A stretch of DNA of 38,710 nucleotides from Clostridiales bacterium (GCA_015056045.1 SVGZ01000018.1:1-38710); one strand, 5' to 3'. Positions 16,870 through 24,572 are shown, numbered from the stretch's first letter. Notes: generated by a model from the letters alone, not told the origin. Made by a program: numbers and translations.

Positions 16870-17832
16870 TTATGCTCTCTGATTCAAATGGAAAGCAAAG
16901 CCGCAGATATCCTTTTCAATATAGATGAAGTTGATTTTGCCCGAAGCATCATATCTTGCGGTTTCCATGCACATTGCATAGCCTCTGTCTTCAAAATACT
17001 TCATGGCTCTGTAAATGCAGTTTGTGCCGACGCCGATATGACCATTTTTGCCTCTTCCTCCGCCGCTCATGATCTCAATATCGCTGCTTGCAAAATAGGA
17101 AATTGCCGTTTCGTTTGCCTTGAAGCCGAAAAGCGCCTGCAGGAGCATCGCCCATTCTTTCGATTCTTCTTTGTTTTCTGCATTGATGCCGATATGCAGA
17201 AGCTTGAAGCCAAACATCGCATTCACGGTCGCTTTGCAGAGCTCTGTGATGGCTGCAAAGTCGCCTGCTTCGATAAGCGAAGTCGGAACCATGAAATCGC
17301 CTGCAACTGCGAGGACGTTTTTCTGTTTCGCATATTCGCCGATGTTTTCCATCGTCATGCCGCCTGCTGGGATGAACTTCATGCCGGCAAAAGGACCGGA
17401 AAAATCTTTTAATGCGCCGATGCCGCCGCTTGCTTCTGCAGAGAAGAATTTGACGACTTCAAGACCTGCCTTCATGGCTTCGTTGATCTCCGAAGGTGTC
17501 GAGCAGCCCGGTGTAACAACAACGCCCGCTTCTTTACAATAAGCAACGATCTCCGGATCATAACCGGGCGAAACAATAAATTTTGCGCCTGAATCAATGG
17601 CAAGCTTTGCCTGTTCAAGCGTTAAAACAGTGCCTGCGCCGACGAGGACTTCCGGCAGTTCTTTTGCAACTTTTGCGATCGCACGTTCCGCACCTTCTTT
17701 GCGGAATGTGATCTCCATAACGGGGATTCCGCCTGCGATCATGGCACGGCCTAAATCTACGGCTTTATCTTCGGAAACGGCAATAACGGGAACAATACCG
17801 ACATCGCCAAGAGCCTTCAAAACCTTATTCAT
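16870..17832 (-). CDS. KDPG/KHG aldolase fused to a VOC (glyoxalase-like) domain
   Basis: Residues 1-208 are a KDPG/KHG aldolase: MEITFR gives Glu40 and Arg44, GAGTVL the phosphate-site loop, and VVKFFSAE contains Lys128, the Schiff-base lysine. This class I aldolase splits 2-keto-3-deoxy-6-phosphogluconate or 4-hydroxy-2-oxoglutarate. Residues 211-320 form a VOC domain: LLHIGI (His213), IEIM (Glu253), GHIGVG (His265) and FIYIEKD (Glu306) are plausible metal ligands. The fused protein is 320 residues, against about 210 for ordinary Eda. I start at the ATG with GGAGG seven bases upstream; a frame extending to 17991 runs through the promoter and is not coding. It heads the operon with the two M24 proteins. 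Confidence 0.88.
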   Translation of the reverse strand: MNKVLKALGDVGIVPVIAVSEDKAVDLGRAMIAGGIPVMEITFRKEGAERAIAKVAKELPEVLVGAGTVLTLEQAKLAIDSGAKFIVSPGYDPEIVAYCKEAGVVVTPGCSTPSEINEAMKAGLEVVKFFSAEASGGIGALKDFSGPFAGMKFIPAGGMTMENIGEYAKQKNVLAVAGDFMVPTSLIEAGDFAAITELCKATVNAMFGFKLLHIGINAENKEESKEWAMLLQALFGFKANETAISYFASSDIEIMSGGGRGKNGHIGVGTNCIYRAMKYFEDRGYAMCMETARYDASGKINFIYIEKDICGFAFHLNQRA

Positions 17833-17863
17833 GAATATACCTCCGATGTTTTTGGATAATTCT

Positions 17864-17892
17864 ATTTTACAGTAAAATTTCTCTCTTGTAAA
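17864..17892 (-). promoter_or_regulatory. Promoter of the aldolase-VOC/M24 operon
   Basis: Minus strand TTTACA (17887-17892), 17 bp, TAAAAT (17864-17869), each one base off consensus; 31 bp from the ATG. Confidence 0.75.
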
Positions 17893-17948
17893 ACAATAAA
17901 AAAGATAATATTTTCGGTATAAATTAACCCAAAGAGAAAAATTTATGT

Positions 17949-17980
17949 TATAATGGTCATGTGGTGTGCATTTTTGCACA
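17949..17980 (+). promoter_or_regulatory. Extended -10 promoter and leader palindrome of galT
   Basis: TGTTATAAT forms an extended -10 box ending at 17954; no clear -35. Just downstream, TGTGCA-TTTT-TGCACA (17965-17980) is a perfect 6-bp inverted repeat covering the expected first transcribed bases, suitable as an operator or hairpin. Confidence 0.55.
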
Positions 17981-18018
17981 TTCGACGACATAATGAACTG
18001 TTTTTAAGGAGTTTTGAT

Positions 18019-19002
18019 ATGGCTGAGATCAGATACAACCCCATGCTTGATGATTGGACAATGGTCGCATCGAACCGTGCAAAAAGACCGACAATGCCGA
18101 AGGATTTCTGTCCCTTCTGCCCCGGTTCCGGCAAAGTTCCGGATGAAGGCTATGATGTCTATAAATACGACAACGACTTCCCCGTCATGCGTCAGGAACT
18201 TTCCACAACAGACGGCTATGAAGGCGGCTTCTTTAAGGCAAAACCCGTTTACGGCAAATGCGAAGTTATCCTTTATCACCCCGGTCACACAGTAACACTG
18301 CCCGAGCTTCCCGTTGAACACGTCCGCAAGCTTGTTGACCTCTGGTGCAGCCGTTTTGAAGAGCTTTCCAAAGATGAAAACATCAAATACATCTTCATCT
18401 TTGAAAACAGAGGTGCAGAAGCTGGCACAACCATGCCGCATCCGCACGGTCAGCTCTATGCTTTCGACCGCATCCCCGAAACACCGAAAAAAGAGCTCGC
18501 AAACTCCAAGAAGCATTACGAAGCAACAGGCCATTGCCTCGTCTGTGATGCTATGCAGGCAGAAGTTGATGCAAAGATCCGCGTTATCGATGAAAACGAC
18601 AGCTTCGTTGCATACCTTCCCTACTATGTTGCATTCCCCTATGGCGTAAACATCGTCGCAAAAGAACACGTCGGCAACATGAACCAGTTCACCGAAAAGA
18701 TGAAGGATGATTTCGCAGAGATTCTCCTCAATATCACAGGTGCATTCGACAACGTATTCGATAAACTCTTCCCCTACATGATGGGCTTCCACCAGACACC
18801 CGTCAACATGAACGGCGAAGGCGAAGATTGCTATCACTTCCATGTAGAATTCTACCCGCCGCTCCGCGCAGCAAATGTTCAGTACTTCCGTGCTTCCGTT
18901 GAAACCAGCCTCGGCGCATACTGCAACGTTACCTCGCCCGAAGAAAAGGCAGAAGAACTCCGCGTAGCTCTTGCCAAATTCAAGGCTAAGAACAACAAAT
19001 AA
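18019..19002 (+). CDS. galT: Galactose-1-phosphate uridylyltransferase
   Basis: GalT exchanges UMP between UDP-glucose and galactose-1-phosphate in the Leloir pathway through a uridylyl-histidine intermediate. The 327-residue HIT-superfamily protein has the structural zinc pair CPFC (Cys31, Cys34), the active-site motif PHPHGQ with the nucleophile at His143 and Gln145, and the C-terminal YHFHVEFYPP block; GAYCN is also characteristic. AAGGAG lies seven bases before the ATG. It is monocistronic: galK and galE are not beside it, which leaves room for a related nucleotide transfer instead of galactose use. It is divergent from the KDPG aldolase operon. Confidence 0.9.
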   Translation: MAEIRYNPMLDDWTMVASNRAKRPTMPKDFCPFCPGSGKVPDEGYDVYKYDNDFPVMRQELSTTDGYEGGFFKAKPVYGKCEVILYHPGHTVTLPELPVEHVRKLVDLWCSRFEELSKDENIKYIFIFENRGAEAGTTMPHPHGQLYAFDRIPETPKKELANSKKHYEATGHCLVCDAMQAEVDAKIRVIDENDSFVAYLPYYVAFPYGVNIVAKEHVGNMNQFTEKMKDDFAEILLNITGAFDNVFDKLFPYMMGFHQTPVNMNGEGEDCYHFHVEFYPPLRAANVQYFRASVETSLGAYCNVTSPEEKAEELRVALAKFKAKNNK

Positions 19003-19012
19003 ACCCGCAAAT

Positions 19013-19045
19013 AAAGAGCTGTACATCTGCTGCAGCTCTTTTTGT
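19013..19045 (+). terminator. Terminator of galT
   Basis: AAAGAGCTG (19013-19021) pairs with CAGCTCTTT (19033-19041), then a T tract. Confidence 0.85.
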
Positions 19046-19076
19046 TTTGTCTTTTTTGTGAATTCTCCCTGTAAAT

Positions 19077-19105
19077 TTGCATTTGTGGAATTTATACTAT
19101 ATAAT
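19077..19105 (+). promoter_or_regulatory. Promoter of the membrane protein-TetR operon
   Basis: TTGCAT (19077-19082), 17 bp, perfect TATAAT (19100-19105). Confidence 0.55.
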
Positions 19106-19133
19106 AATAAAAAAATATCTTCACGGTAAACCG

Positions 19134-19919
19134 ATGGAAAAACAGAATTTACTTTTGTTCAGTCTCCAGCTCGGGGATTGGCCATATCAATATAAATTAT
19201 ATTTTGCCGAAGCGGAAACGCTCACAGAGGAAGATCCGGTCATCCATTGCTTCTGCCTGCACAGCCGAAAGAGGTTTTTCTCTTTGGAGCTTGGCGGCAT
19301 ATACAGCATCACGGCAAACGGAATTTTCATCCGCGAAATGGAAAAAACAGGCAGACAGCACATGAGCGAAGAGGATTACCTCTATCTGCTCGATACGCGC
19401 GACATGATCTTTATGAACGACGAAGAACGCATGCACGTCGGTCTTGACAGACAGGATTATGATCCGCGTGAACTGTATTATTCCCTAAAAAATGCAGAAG
19501 CGATCTATAAATACGAACCGACATGGAAAGAAAGGCTCTTCCGCATTTGCTTAAAAGCGATCGAATACAGCATTTCGACCTTGATCCCGATCGGGCTTTT
19601 CCTGATCTATATCTTTTCCATGACGCATATGAAAAGCAGCTCGGACAGCTTTCTTGCGCCATATGTTTTGCCGATCGCCGCTGCAAGCTCTATGCCGCTG
19701 ATGTTTTTCCTCATGTCCTTTTTATACAGGCTTGGGGAAGCACTCCTCTTAAACGCACCGACAGCCAAATATATCACACTGAAGAAATATTTTCTCCTTT
19801 GGGCAGGCATGAAAAAGGCCGTTGCCATCGAAGCGCTCAACACAGAACTCATCAAAAAAGCCGGCATCACAACGGCGATCCTTTTCTTTGTCGGGCTTGT
19901 GATCCTGTTATTTGTATAA
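19134..19919 (+). CDS. Membrane protein of unknown function with large soluble N-terminal part
   Basis: A 261-residue protein I do not recognise. The first 135 or so residues look soluble and start LLLFSLQLGDWPYQYKLYF, then a region rich in acidic residues and tyrosine. Three hydrophobic spans follow at about 142-164 (STLIPIGLFLIYIFSM), 177-200 (LPIAAASSMPLMFFLMSFLY) and 243-261 (ITTAILFFVGLVILLFV). The ATG at 19134 is chosen because the promoter overlaps any longer frame; its ribosome site is weak (GGTAA). A TetR regulator gene follows 30 bp later in the same direction, so this protein is the obvious candidate target or partner. Confidence 0.65.
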   Translation: MEKQNLLLFSLQLGDWPYQYKLYFAEAETLTEEDPVIHCFCLHSRKRFFSLELGGIYSITANGIFIREMEKTGRQHMSEEDYLYLLDTRDMIFMNDEERMHVGLDRQDYDPRELYYSLKNAEAIYKYEPTWKERLFRICLKAIEYSISTLIPIGLFLIYIFSMTHMKSSSDSFLAPYVLPIAAASSMPLMFFLMSFLYRLGEALLLNAPTAKYITLKKYFLLWAGMKKAVAIEALNTELIKKAGITTAILFFVGLVILLFV

Positions 19920-19949
19920 CTCAACGCCATTACGAAAGAGAACCGCACC

Positions 19950-20534
19950 ATGGAAGACAAACGCGTACAGAAAACCAAAAAAACACTCCGTAATACAATG
20001 CTGGATCTCCTCGAAAGCAAAGACTTCGAAGATATTTCCGTCACAGAGCTCTGTGAACAGGCACAGATCAGCCGCATTACCTTTTATTCGCATTACAGCG
20101 ATAAATATGAGCTGATCAACGATCTTTTCGAGAATATCATCAACGATACCACAGCGTTTTATTACGCCATGGAAAGAGAAAATAATCCTGCACACGATCC
20201 TGTGGAAAGCTATTGCAACCTTCTCGAATGCATCCTTGATATTTGCTACAACAAGCTGCCCGTCTTTGCCAATACCGGCAGGCGCGATTCCTATCTGATC
20301 TATTCGACCTATCAGTACATCATGAAATACGTCCGCATCGTCATGGAAAAGGCAAGCGAAAAACTGCGGCCGAAATTCCCCGTCGATAAGACGACGAGCT
20401 TCATCTGCAACGGTATTTTGGGCTACGTCAACATCTGCTTATCGGAAAAAAATTCGCCCGATGCCATCCGCTGCGAAGTACGGGATCTCCTCCGCAGCCT
20501 TATCAGCTCGGATGTCCTCTTTTATCAGGATTAA
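19950..20534 (+). CDS. TetR/AcrR family transcriptional regulator
   Basis: A 194-residue repressor. The N-terminal TetR helix-turn-helix is clear: KKTLRNTMLDLLESKDFEDI followed by TELCEQAQISRITFYSHYSD and KYELINDLFE, with the usual Phe-Tyr-x-His/Tyr-Tyr recognition helix. The C-terminal half (about 60-194) is a helical ligand-binding domain with no specific family signature. It is likely co-transcribed with the upstream membrane protein gene and may control it. The ATG is preceded by AAAGAGA only, so initiation may depend on coupling. Confidence 0.88.
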   Translation: MEDKRVQKTKKTLRNTMLDLLESKDFEDISVTELCEQAQISRITFYSHYSDKYELINDLFENIINDTTAFYYAMERENNPAHDPVESYCNLLECILDICYNKLPVFANTGRRDSYLIYSTYQYIMKYVRIVMEKASEKLRPKFPVDKTTSFICNGILGYVNICLSEKNSPDAIRCEVRDLLRSLISSDVLFYQD

Positions 20535-20543
20535 CACAAACAA

Positions 20544-20580
20544 AAAACGGAGTCTGTTTTTAAAACAGCTCCGCTTTCTT
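20544..20580. terminator. Bidirectional terminator
   Basis: CGGAG and CTCCG enclose CTGTTTT/AAAACAG, a long near-perfect stem, with A-rich and T-rich flanks. It ends the TetR gene and the minus-strand small gene. Confidence 0.8.
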
Positions 20581-20581
20581 T

Positions 20582-20833
20582 TTATATAATTTCAACTGTA
20601 CAGTAATCAAAATCGACCGTTTCCATAAAATCATCCGGGAAAAGCTTCGTCCGGCGGAACATGGAAAGATCCTTTGTGTGTTTCGAGACCCAGACAGGCT
20701 CTGCGAGGTCAAGCGCTTTGCAGGCTTCTTCCATACAGTCGAGAAGCGCTGTCGTGATATCTTCGTTTTCGTTTTCTGCGGTATAACTTTGTGCGATCCT
20801 CTGATTTTTATAGATCTTGATCCAGACTTTCAA
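20582..20833 (-). CDS. Small conserved-looking protein of unknown function, TTG start
   Basis: An 83-residue soluble protein with no family I recognise. It looks like a compact alpha/beta fold: strand MKVWIKIYKNQRIAQSYTA, helix DITTALLDCMEEACKALDLA, strand EPVWVSKHTKDLSMF, and a C-terminal strand VDFDYCTVEII. The only suitable start is TTG at 20833 with GAGG (20842-20845) eight bases upstream. It has its own -10 box at 20873-20878 and shares the terminator at 20544-20580. Confidence 0.65.
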   Translation of the reverse strand: MKVWIKIYKNQRIAQSYTAENENEDITTALLDCMEEACKALDLAEPVWVSKHTKDLSMFRRTKLFPDDFMETVDFDYCTVEII

Positions 20834-20872
20834 TCCTGCTACCTCAACTGTTTTTTGATGTAAACTTAGTTT

Positions 20873-20878
20873 ATTATA
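20873..20878 (-). promoter_or_regulatory. -10 box of the small unknown gene
   Basis: Perfect TATAAT on the minus strand, 39 bp before the TTG start. A TTGACA is present but only 13 bp upstream of it, too close for a normal -35. Confidence 0.45.
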
Positions 20879-20898
20879 CCCTCCGCAGCTTTGTCAAG

Positions 20899-20927
20899 TT
20901 TACCTTTTCCCTCTGCTGTGATACAAT
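20899..20927 (+). promoter_or_regulatory. Promoter of the HAD-GNAT operon
   Basis: TTTACC (20899-20904), 17 bp, TACAAT (20922-20927) with an upstream TG making an extended -10. Confidence 0.6.
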
Positions 20928-20958
20928 CATAACAGAATTTTTTATAACAGGTGAAACA

Positions 20959-21588
20959 ATGATCCGAAATCTGATCTGGGATTTTGACGGAACCCTTTTT
21001 GATACTTACCCCGTTTCCGGCGGCAATTTTCAGCGCTGCATTGAAAAAGCCTACGGCGTAAAAGAAGATGTAGACGAAATCATGGCAAAAATGAAAAACT
21101 CTTTCGATACCGCCATGGAGTTTTATGCGAATAAATATGGCTTCGGGCAGGATTTCTGCCGTGCTTTTTACCATGTCAACGATACTTCGACGCCTGACCT
21201 TGCCAAACCCTTCAGCGGTGTCAGGGAATTTTGCCTTTTGGCAAAGGAAAAGGGCTTCCGGCACTTTCTCTATACGCACAGAGATGAACTGACAAAAGAA
21301 ATGCTGAAAAAACACGGTCTTTACGATTGTTTTTCCGGCTTCATCACTTCGGCAGACGCTTTCCCAAGAAAGCCTGCGCCCGATGCGATCAACCATCTTC
21401 TTGAAAAATACGGCATGGCAAAAGACGATGCCGTCATGATCGGCGACAGAGAGATCGACATTTTAGCCGGCAAAAATGCAGGGATCTATGCCTGCCTCTT
21501 TTTCCCCGAAAACGGCGCATTTCCCGAAACGGCTGCGGATTTCAAAATTCGCGAAATCATGGAATTAAAAAAGATCTGCGGAGTATAA
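20959..21588 (+). CDS. HAD superfamily phosphatase (phosphoglycolate phosphatase-like)
   Basis: A 209-residue HAD hydrolase. Motif I is IWDFDGTLFDT (Asp nucleophile and general acid), motif II the Thr of LYTHRDEL, motif III the Lys of RKPAPDAI and motif IV MIGDREIDILAGKNAG. The helical C1 cap lies between motifs I and II (about 15-85). These enzymes remove phosphate from small phosphorylated metabolites; closest by layout are phosphoglycolate phosphatase and related housekeeping phosphatases, but the substrate cannot be read from sequence. AGGTG precedes the ATG. A GNAT gene follows after one base. Confidence 0.9.
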   Translation: MIRNLIWDFDGTLFDTYPVSGGNFQRCIEKAYGVKEDVDEIMAKMKNSFDTAMEFYANKYGFGQDFCRAFYHVNDTSTPDLAKPFSGVREFCLLAKEKGFRHFLYTHRDELTKEMLKKHGLYDCFSGFITSADAFPRKPAPDAINHLLEKYGMAKDDAVMIGDREIDILAGKNAGIYACLFFPENGAFPETAADFKIREIMELKKICGV

Positions 21589-21589
21589 G

Positions 21590-22072
21590 ATGATCTGCCT
21601 AAAAAAAGTCAACGCCGAAAATATTTGGGATATCCTCTCGCTTTCCGTCGATGAAGGGCAAAAAAGCTTCGTTGCCGATAACAAAACGAGCATCATCGAA
21701 GCCTACCTGACGCTTGAAGCAGGCGGTTTTGTCTGTCCGATGGGAATTTTTGAAGATGAAACGCCCGTCGGTTTCCTGATGATCGGCTGCGGAACGGATG
21801 ATTCCTGGGAAAATCCACCGCAAATCGCCGAAAATAATTACAACCTCTGGCGTTTTATGATCGACTATCGCTACCAGAAAAAGGGCTTCGGCAAAAAAGC
21901 GCTGCAGCTTGCTCTGGATTATATCCGCACGGAACCCTTTGGGAAAGCAGAATACTGCTGGCTTTCCTATGAACCCGAAAACACCGTTGCCAAAAAGCTC
22001 TATTCATCCTTTGGCTTTGCGGAAACGGGCGAATGGGACGGTAATGAATGTATCGCCGTCTTAAAACTGTAA
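21590..22072 (+). CDS. GNAT family N-acetyltransferase
   Basis: A 160-residue acetyltransferase. The acetyl-CoA loop is RYQKKGFGKKALQLALDYI, followed by AEYCWLSYEPENTVAKKLY and the closing SSFGFAETGEW, typical of the spermidine/diamine acetyltransferase-like subgroup. It starts one base after the HAD stop (TAA-G-ATG), with GGAG at 21580-21583 inside the HAD gene, so the pair is co-transcribed and translationally coupled. Substrate unknown. Confidence 0.88.
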   Translation: MICLKKVNAENIWDILSLSVDEGQKSFVADNKTSIIEAYLTLEAGGFVCPMGIFEDETPVGFLMIGCGTDDSWENPPQIAENNYNLWRFMIDYRYQKKGFGKKALQLALDYIRTEPFGKAEYCWLSYEPENTVAKKLYSSFGFAETGEWDGNECIAVLKL

Positions 22073-22076
22073 TAAA

Positions 22077-22115
22077 AAACAGGAACGAATTTTCTTCGCT
22101 CCTGTTTCTTTTTTC
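22077..22115. terminator. Bidirectional terminator
   Basis: AAACAGGA (22077-22084) pairs with TCCTGTTT (22100-22107), continued inside by CGAA/TTCG after one mismatch, then a T-rich run. It serves the GNAT gene and the minus-strand NimA-like gene. Confidence 0.8.
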
Positions 22116-22667
22116 TTATAAGCCGAAACGTTCGTCGATGTTTTCCACGGTCAGCGGATGTTCCGTTTTGCCGTAAATATCGCCCGGCAGACAATCGATC
22201 CTTGCGGCATAGAGCCTTGCGGTTTCATCGGATTTGACGCGCAGCTTGCCCATCGTTTTGGTATGGTCAACGAGCGCACGCATCGCCTTGCCGAATTCCA
22301 TCGGGTCTTCCTTGCGGTCGATCAGGTGGATATGCCCGAAAGCCACGACAGAAGCAAAAGTATGGATCCCAAGCTCGCCGTGTTCTTCAAACTGGCGGTA
22401 GAGATTGACCGTTGCACAAACGCGGTTATCCGCGCGCATACAATCAATCTTGAAGCCTTCTTTTCCAAGGTGCAGGTAAATATGCAGTGTGCCGTCTTCA
22501 TCAAATGCATAGCCGTAATTTGTATTGACGATATAGGGAACGCCTTCCGCTGTATTTAAGGCATACTGCATGACGGGTGTTCGGTCAAAAATTGCACGAT
22601 ACAGCTCTACATCATGAAATTCACGATCTGCCTTTCGCATTTTGGGAAAATCTTTTGATAACAGCAT
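22116..22667 (-). CDS. NimA-like pyridoxamine 5'-phosphate oxidase family flavoprotein
   Basis: A 183-residue split-barrel FMN-binding protein. Typical blocks are PYIVNTNYGYAFDEDGTLHI, LHLGKEGFKIDCMRADNRV and the SVVAFGHIHLID strand. Relatives include NimA nitroimidazole reductases and heme or flavin split-barrel proteins; nothing here proves drug resistance. The ATG at 22667 has GAGG six bases upstream and lies three bases after the SGNH gene stop. It is the last gene of the alcohol dehydrogenase-SGNH-NimA operon. Confidence 0.85.
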   Translation of the reverse strand: MLLSKDFPKMRKADREFHDVELYRAIFDRTPVMQYALNTAEGVPYIVNTNYGYAFDEDGTLHIYLHLGKEGFKIDCMRADNRVCATVNLYRQFEEHGELGIHTFASVVAFGHIHLIDRKEDPMEFGKAMRALVDHTKTMGKLRVKSDETARLYAARIDCLPGDIYGKTEHPLTVENIDERFGL

Positions 22668-22670
22668 CGT

Positions 22671-23327
22671 TTACCTCGCAAGGAAAAATTTTGTGATCTC
22701 TCGTGCGATCAGCTCATGCCCGAGCCTGCTCGGATGGTTGACGTGCGAAAGCAGATTGACGGCATCTTCGCCTTTTTCAACATATTTTTCAAAGGCTGCA
22801 AAAGTATCGGAAAGACCGACGCCATATTCATCGGCAAGCCTGCGGATAAGCTCCGCATGTGCTTCGAGTGCTTTCCAATCTTCATTCTGTTTGAAGAAAT
22901 TATTATCCCAGCTCGGCGTCAGAAGAATTACTTTTATGCCTTTTGCGAGCGCTTTTTCGATCATGCTGCGCCAAGCCGCTTCTGCACGTTCAAGGCCGAT
23001 CATGCGGTCGTTCAGGCCATAATCGATGAAAAGAATTTCGGGATTGTGGCAGAGGACTTCCTCTTCGAACCTTGCAGCGCCTGTTTCGGAATGTTCACCG
23101 CCGATCGCCGTCACGATGAAATTCAGGATCGCAAAAGGAAAACGGGATAAGACTTCCCTGCGGACAACAGCAGGATAGGCATTTTCCATATCGACGCGCG
23201 GCGTTGCAAAATAGCCTGCGGGAACGCTGTGCCCATGGAATACAATGTTATGGATCCTCGTTTTCGGCCACTGATCGGGCAATTGATCGAGGATTTCGGC
23301 AAGATAAGTTAATGTTTCGGCTTTCAT
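22671..23327 (-). CDS. SGNH/GDSL-type hydrolase
   Basis: A 218-residue esterase-fold protein. Block I reads VFHGHSVPAG, so the nucleophile is Ser34 in GHS in place of GDS. The oxyanion Asn is in DYGLNDRM (Asn106) and the catalytic His is in VNHPSRLGH (His198). The residue three before that His, normally Asp, is His195 here, so the triad may be a dyad. Family members deacylate lipids or carbohydrates. There is no signal peptide, suggesting an intracellular substrate. Six bases separate it from the upstream alcohol dehydrogenase. Confidence 0.82.
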   Translation of the reverse strand: MKAETLTYLAEILDQLPDQWPKTRIHNIVFHGHSVPAGYFATPRVDMENAYPAVVRREVLSRFPFAILNFIVTAIGGEHSETGAARFEEEVLCHNPEILFIDYGLNDRMIGLERAEAAWRSMIEKALAKGIKVILLTPSWDNNFFKQNEDWKALEAHAELIRRLADEYGVGLSDTFAAFEKYVEKGEDAVNLLSHVNHPSRLGHELIAREITKFFLAR

Positions 23328-23333
23328 GATCTT

Positions 23334-24503
23334 TTACAGTGCAAGGCGATAGATATTTTCAATATCATCAGCGGAGAGTTTTACAAAGTTGCCAAGCGGT
23401 TCGCCATCGTTGACATAGATCGCATGTTCAGCAATGCCGCGGATATCCTTTTCGTAAATACCGATTTCGGAAAGGCTCGTCGGCAGACCGATGGATTTGA
23501 AGAATTCCTTGAGTTTATCGATGCCGAGGTTGATGGAATAATCGACATATTCGTAGTCGATATCAACATTGAGGACTCTTGCAACGAACTGCAGGAAGAG
23601 GTTCTTATCCTGTTTATAGGTATAACGCATCCATGCCGGGAATACGATCGCAAGACCTGCACCGTGTGCAACGTCGTTGAATGCGGAAAGCTCATGTTCG
23701 ATATTGTGGGAAGCCCAGTCGCCAACTTTGCCAACGCCGAGTGTACCGTCATGTGCGATCTTGCAAGCCCACATGATCTCTGCTCTTGCTTCGTAGTTTT
23801 CGTTTTCCTTGATGGCGATCGGTGCATATTTCATCAGAGATTTCAAAACGCTTTCGCCGAGTCTGTCTGTAACGTCTGCTGCCTTTTCGTTGGAGAAATA
23901 ACGCTCAAAGATATGTGCCATGGCATCAGCAACACCGCAGGCGATCTGATAATTCGGGAGTGTATAGGTCAGCTCAGGGTTCAGAATAGAGAATTTCGGA
24001 ATGAGACATTCGTGGTCGCAGGCACGCTTTTCCTTCTTTTCTTCGTTGGTGATGACGCTGCCTGTGGAGCTTTCGGAACCTGCTGCAGGGATCGTCAGAA
24101 CCGTTGCAACGGGCAGAGCCTTTTCGGGGAGTGTTACGGTATAGAAATCCCAGACATCGCCGTCATAAACAGCACCTGCTGCAATGCCTTTTGCCGTATC
24201 GATAACACTTCCGCCGCCAACTGCCAGGATCATTTCGATGTTGTTTTTCTTTGCGATCTCGATGCCTTCATAAACAAGGGAAAGACGCGGATTCGGTTTA
24301 ACACCGCCAAGCTCCATATAGCTGATGCCGGCTTCTTTGAGGGAGTCAAAAACGCGGTCAAGAAGTCCGCTTGCCTTTGCGCTCTTGCCGCCATAGACGA
24401 CGAGCACGCTCTTTGCATAATGGGAAACGAGTTCACCGACCTGTTTTTCGGTATCTTTGCCAAAGATGATCCTTGTCGGGTTATAATATTCGCAATTAAT
24501 CAT
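23334..24503 (-). CDS. Iron-containing alcohol dehydrogenase (butanol dehydrogenase/YqhD-like)
   Basis: A 389-residue group III alcohol dehydrogenase that reduces aldehydes or oxidises alcohols with NAD(P)H. The nucleotide site is VGGGSVIDTAKGI (Gly97-Ser99 region), preceded by VVYGGKSAKASG. The metal ligands are Asp193 and His197 (GVADAMAHIFERYF), His266 (ASHNIEHE) and His280 (NDVAHGAGLA), at the same spacing as in E. coli YqhD. AAAGGA lies about 11 bases upstream of the ATG. It is the first gene of a three-gene operon with the SGNH hydrolase and NimA-like protein, under a promoter with a perfect -35. Confidence 0.93.
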   Translation of the reverse strand: MINCEYYNPTRIIFGKDTEKQVGELVSHYAKSVLVVYGGKSAKASGLLDRVFDSLKEAGISYMELGGVKPNPRLSLVYEGIEIAKKNNIEMILAVGGGSVIDTAKGIAAGAVYDGDVWDFYTVTLPEKALPVATVLTIPAAGSESSTGSVITNEEKKEKRACDHECLIPKFSILNPELTYTLPNYQIACGVADAMAHIFERYFSNEKAADVTDRLGESVLKSLMKYAPIAIKENENYEARAEIMWACKIAHDGTLGVGKVGDWASHNIEHELSAFNDVAHGAGLAIVFPAWMRYTYKQDKNLFLQFVARVLNVDIDYEYVDYSINLGIDKLKEFFKSIGLPTSLSEIGIYEKDIRGIAEHAIYVNDGEPLGNFVKLSADDIENIYRLAL

Positions 24504-24535
24504 AAGAAATAAGTTCCTTTCGGGTTGTTGATTTT

Positions 24536-24565
24536 AGTATAAAGCATCTGCACTTTTTATGTCAA
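24536..24565 (-). promoter_or_regulatory. Promoter of the alcohol dehydrogenase operon
   Basis: Minus strand TTGACA (24560-24565), 18 bp, TATACT (24536-24541). Confidence 0.7.
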
Positions 24566-24572
24566 ATGAAGT

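Noticed and set aside
17833-17991. N-terminal extension of the KDPG aldolase-VOC protein
   Set aside because: The 53 extra codons run across the promoter and ribosome site, and the ordinary Eda N terminus begins at 17832.
18004-19026. Open frame of 340 codons on the minus strand opposite galT
   Set aside because: galT is certain from its motifs; the antisense frame has no start site, gives a cysteine- and phenylalanine-rich product without family features, and arises from codon bias.
20873-20896. TTGACA next to TATAAT as a promoter of the small minus-strand gene
   Set aside because: The spacer is 13 bp, outside the working range; only the -10 box is kept.
23424-24512. Open frame of 362 codons on the plus strand opposite the alcohol dehydrogenase
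   Set aside because: The dehydrogenase has all ligands and a promoter; the antisense product is cysteine-rich and resembles nothing.
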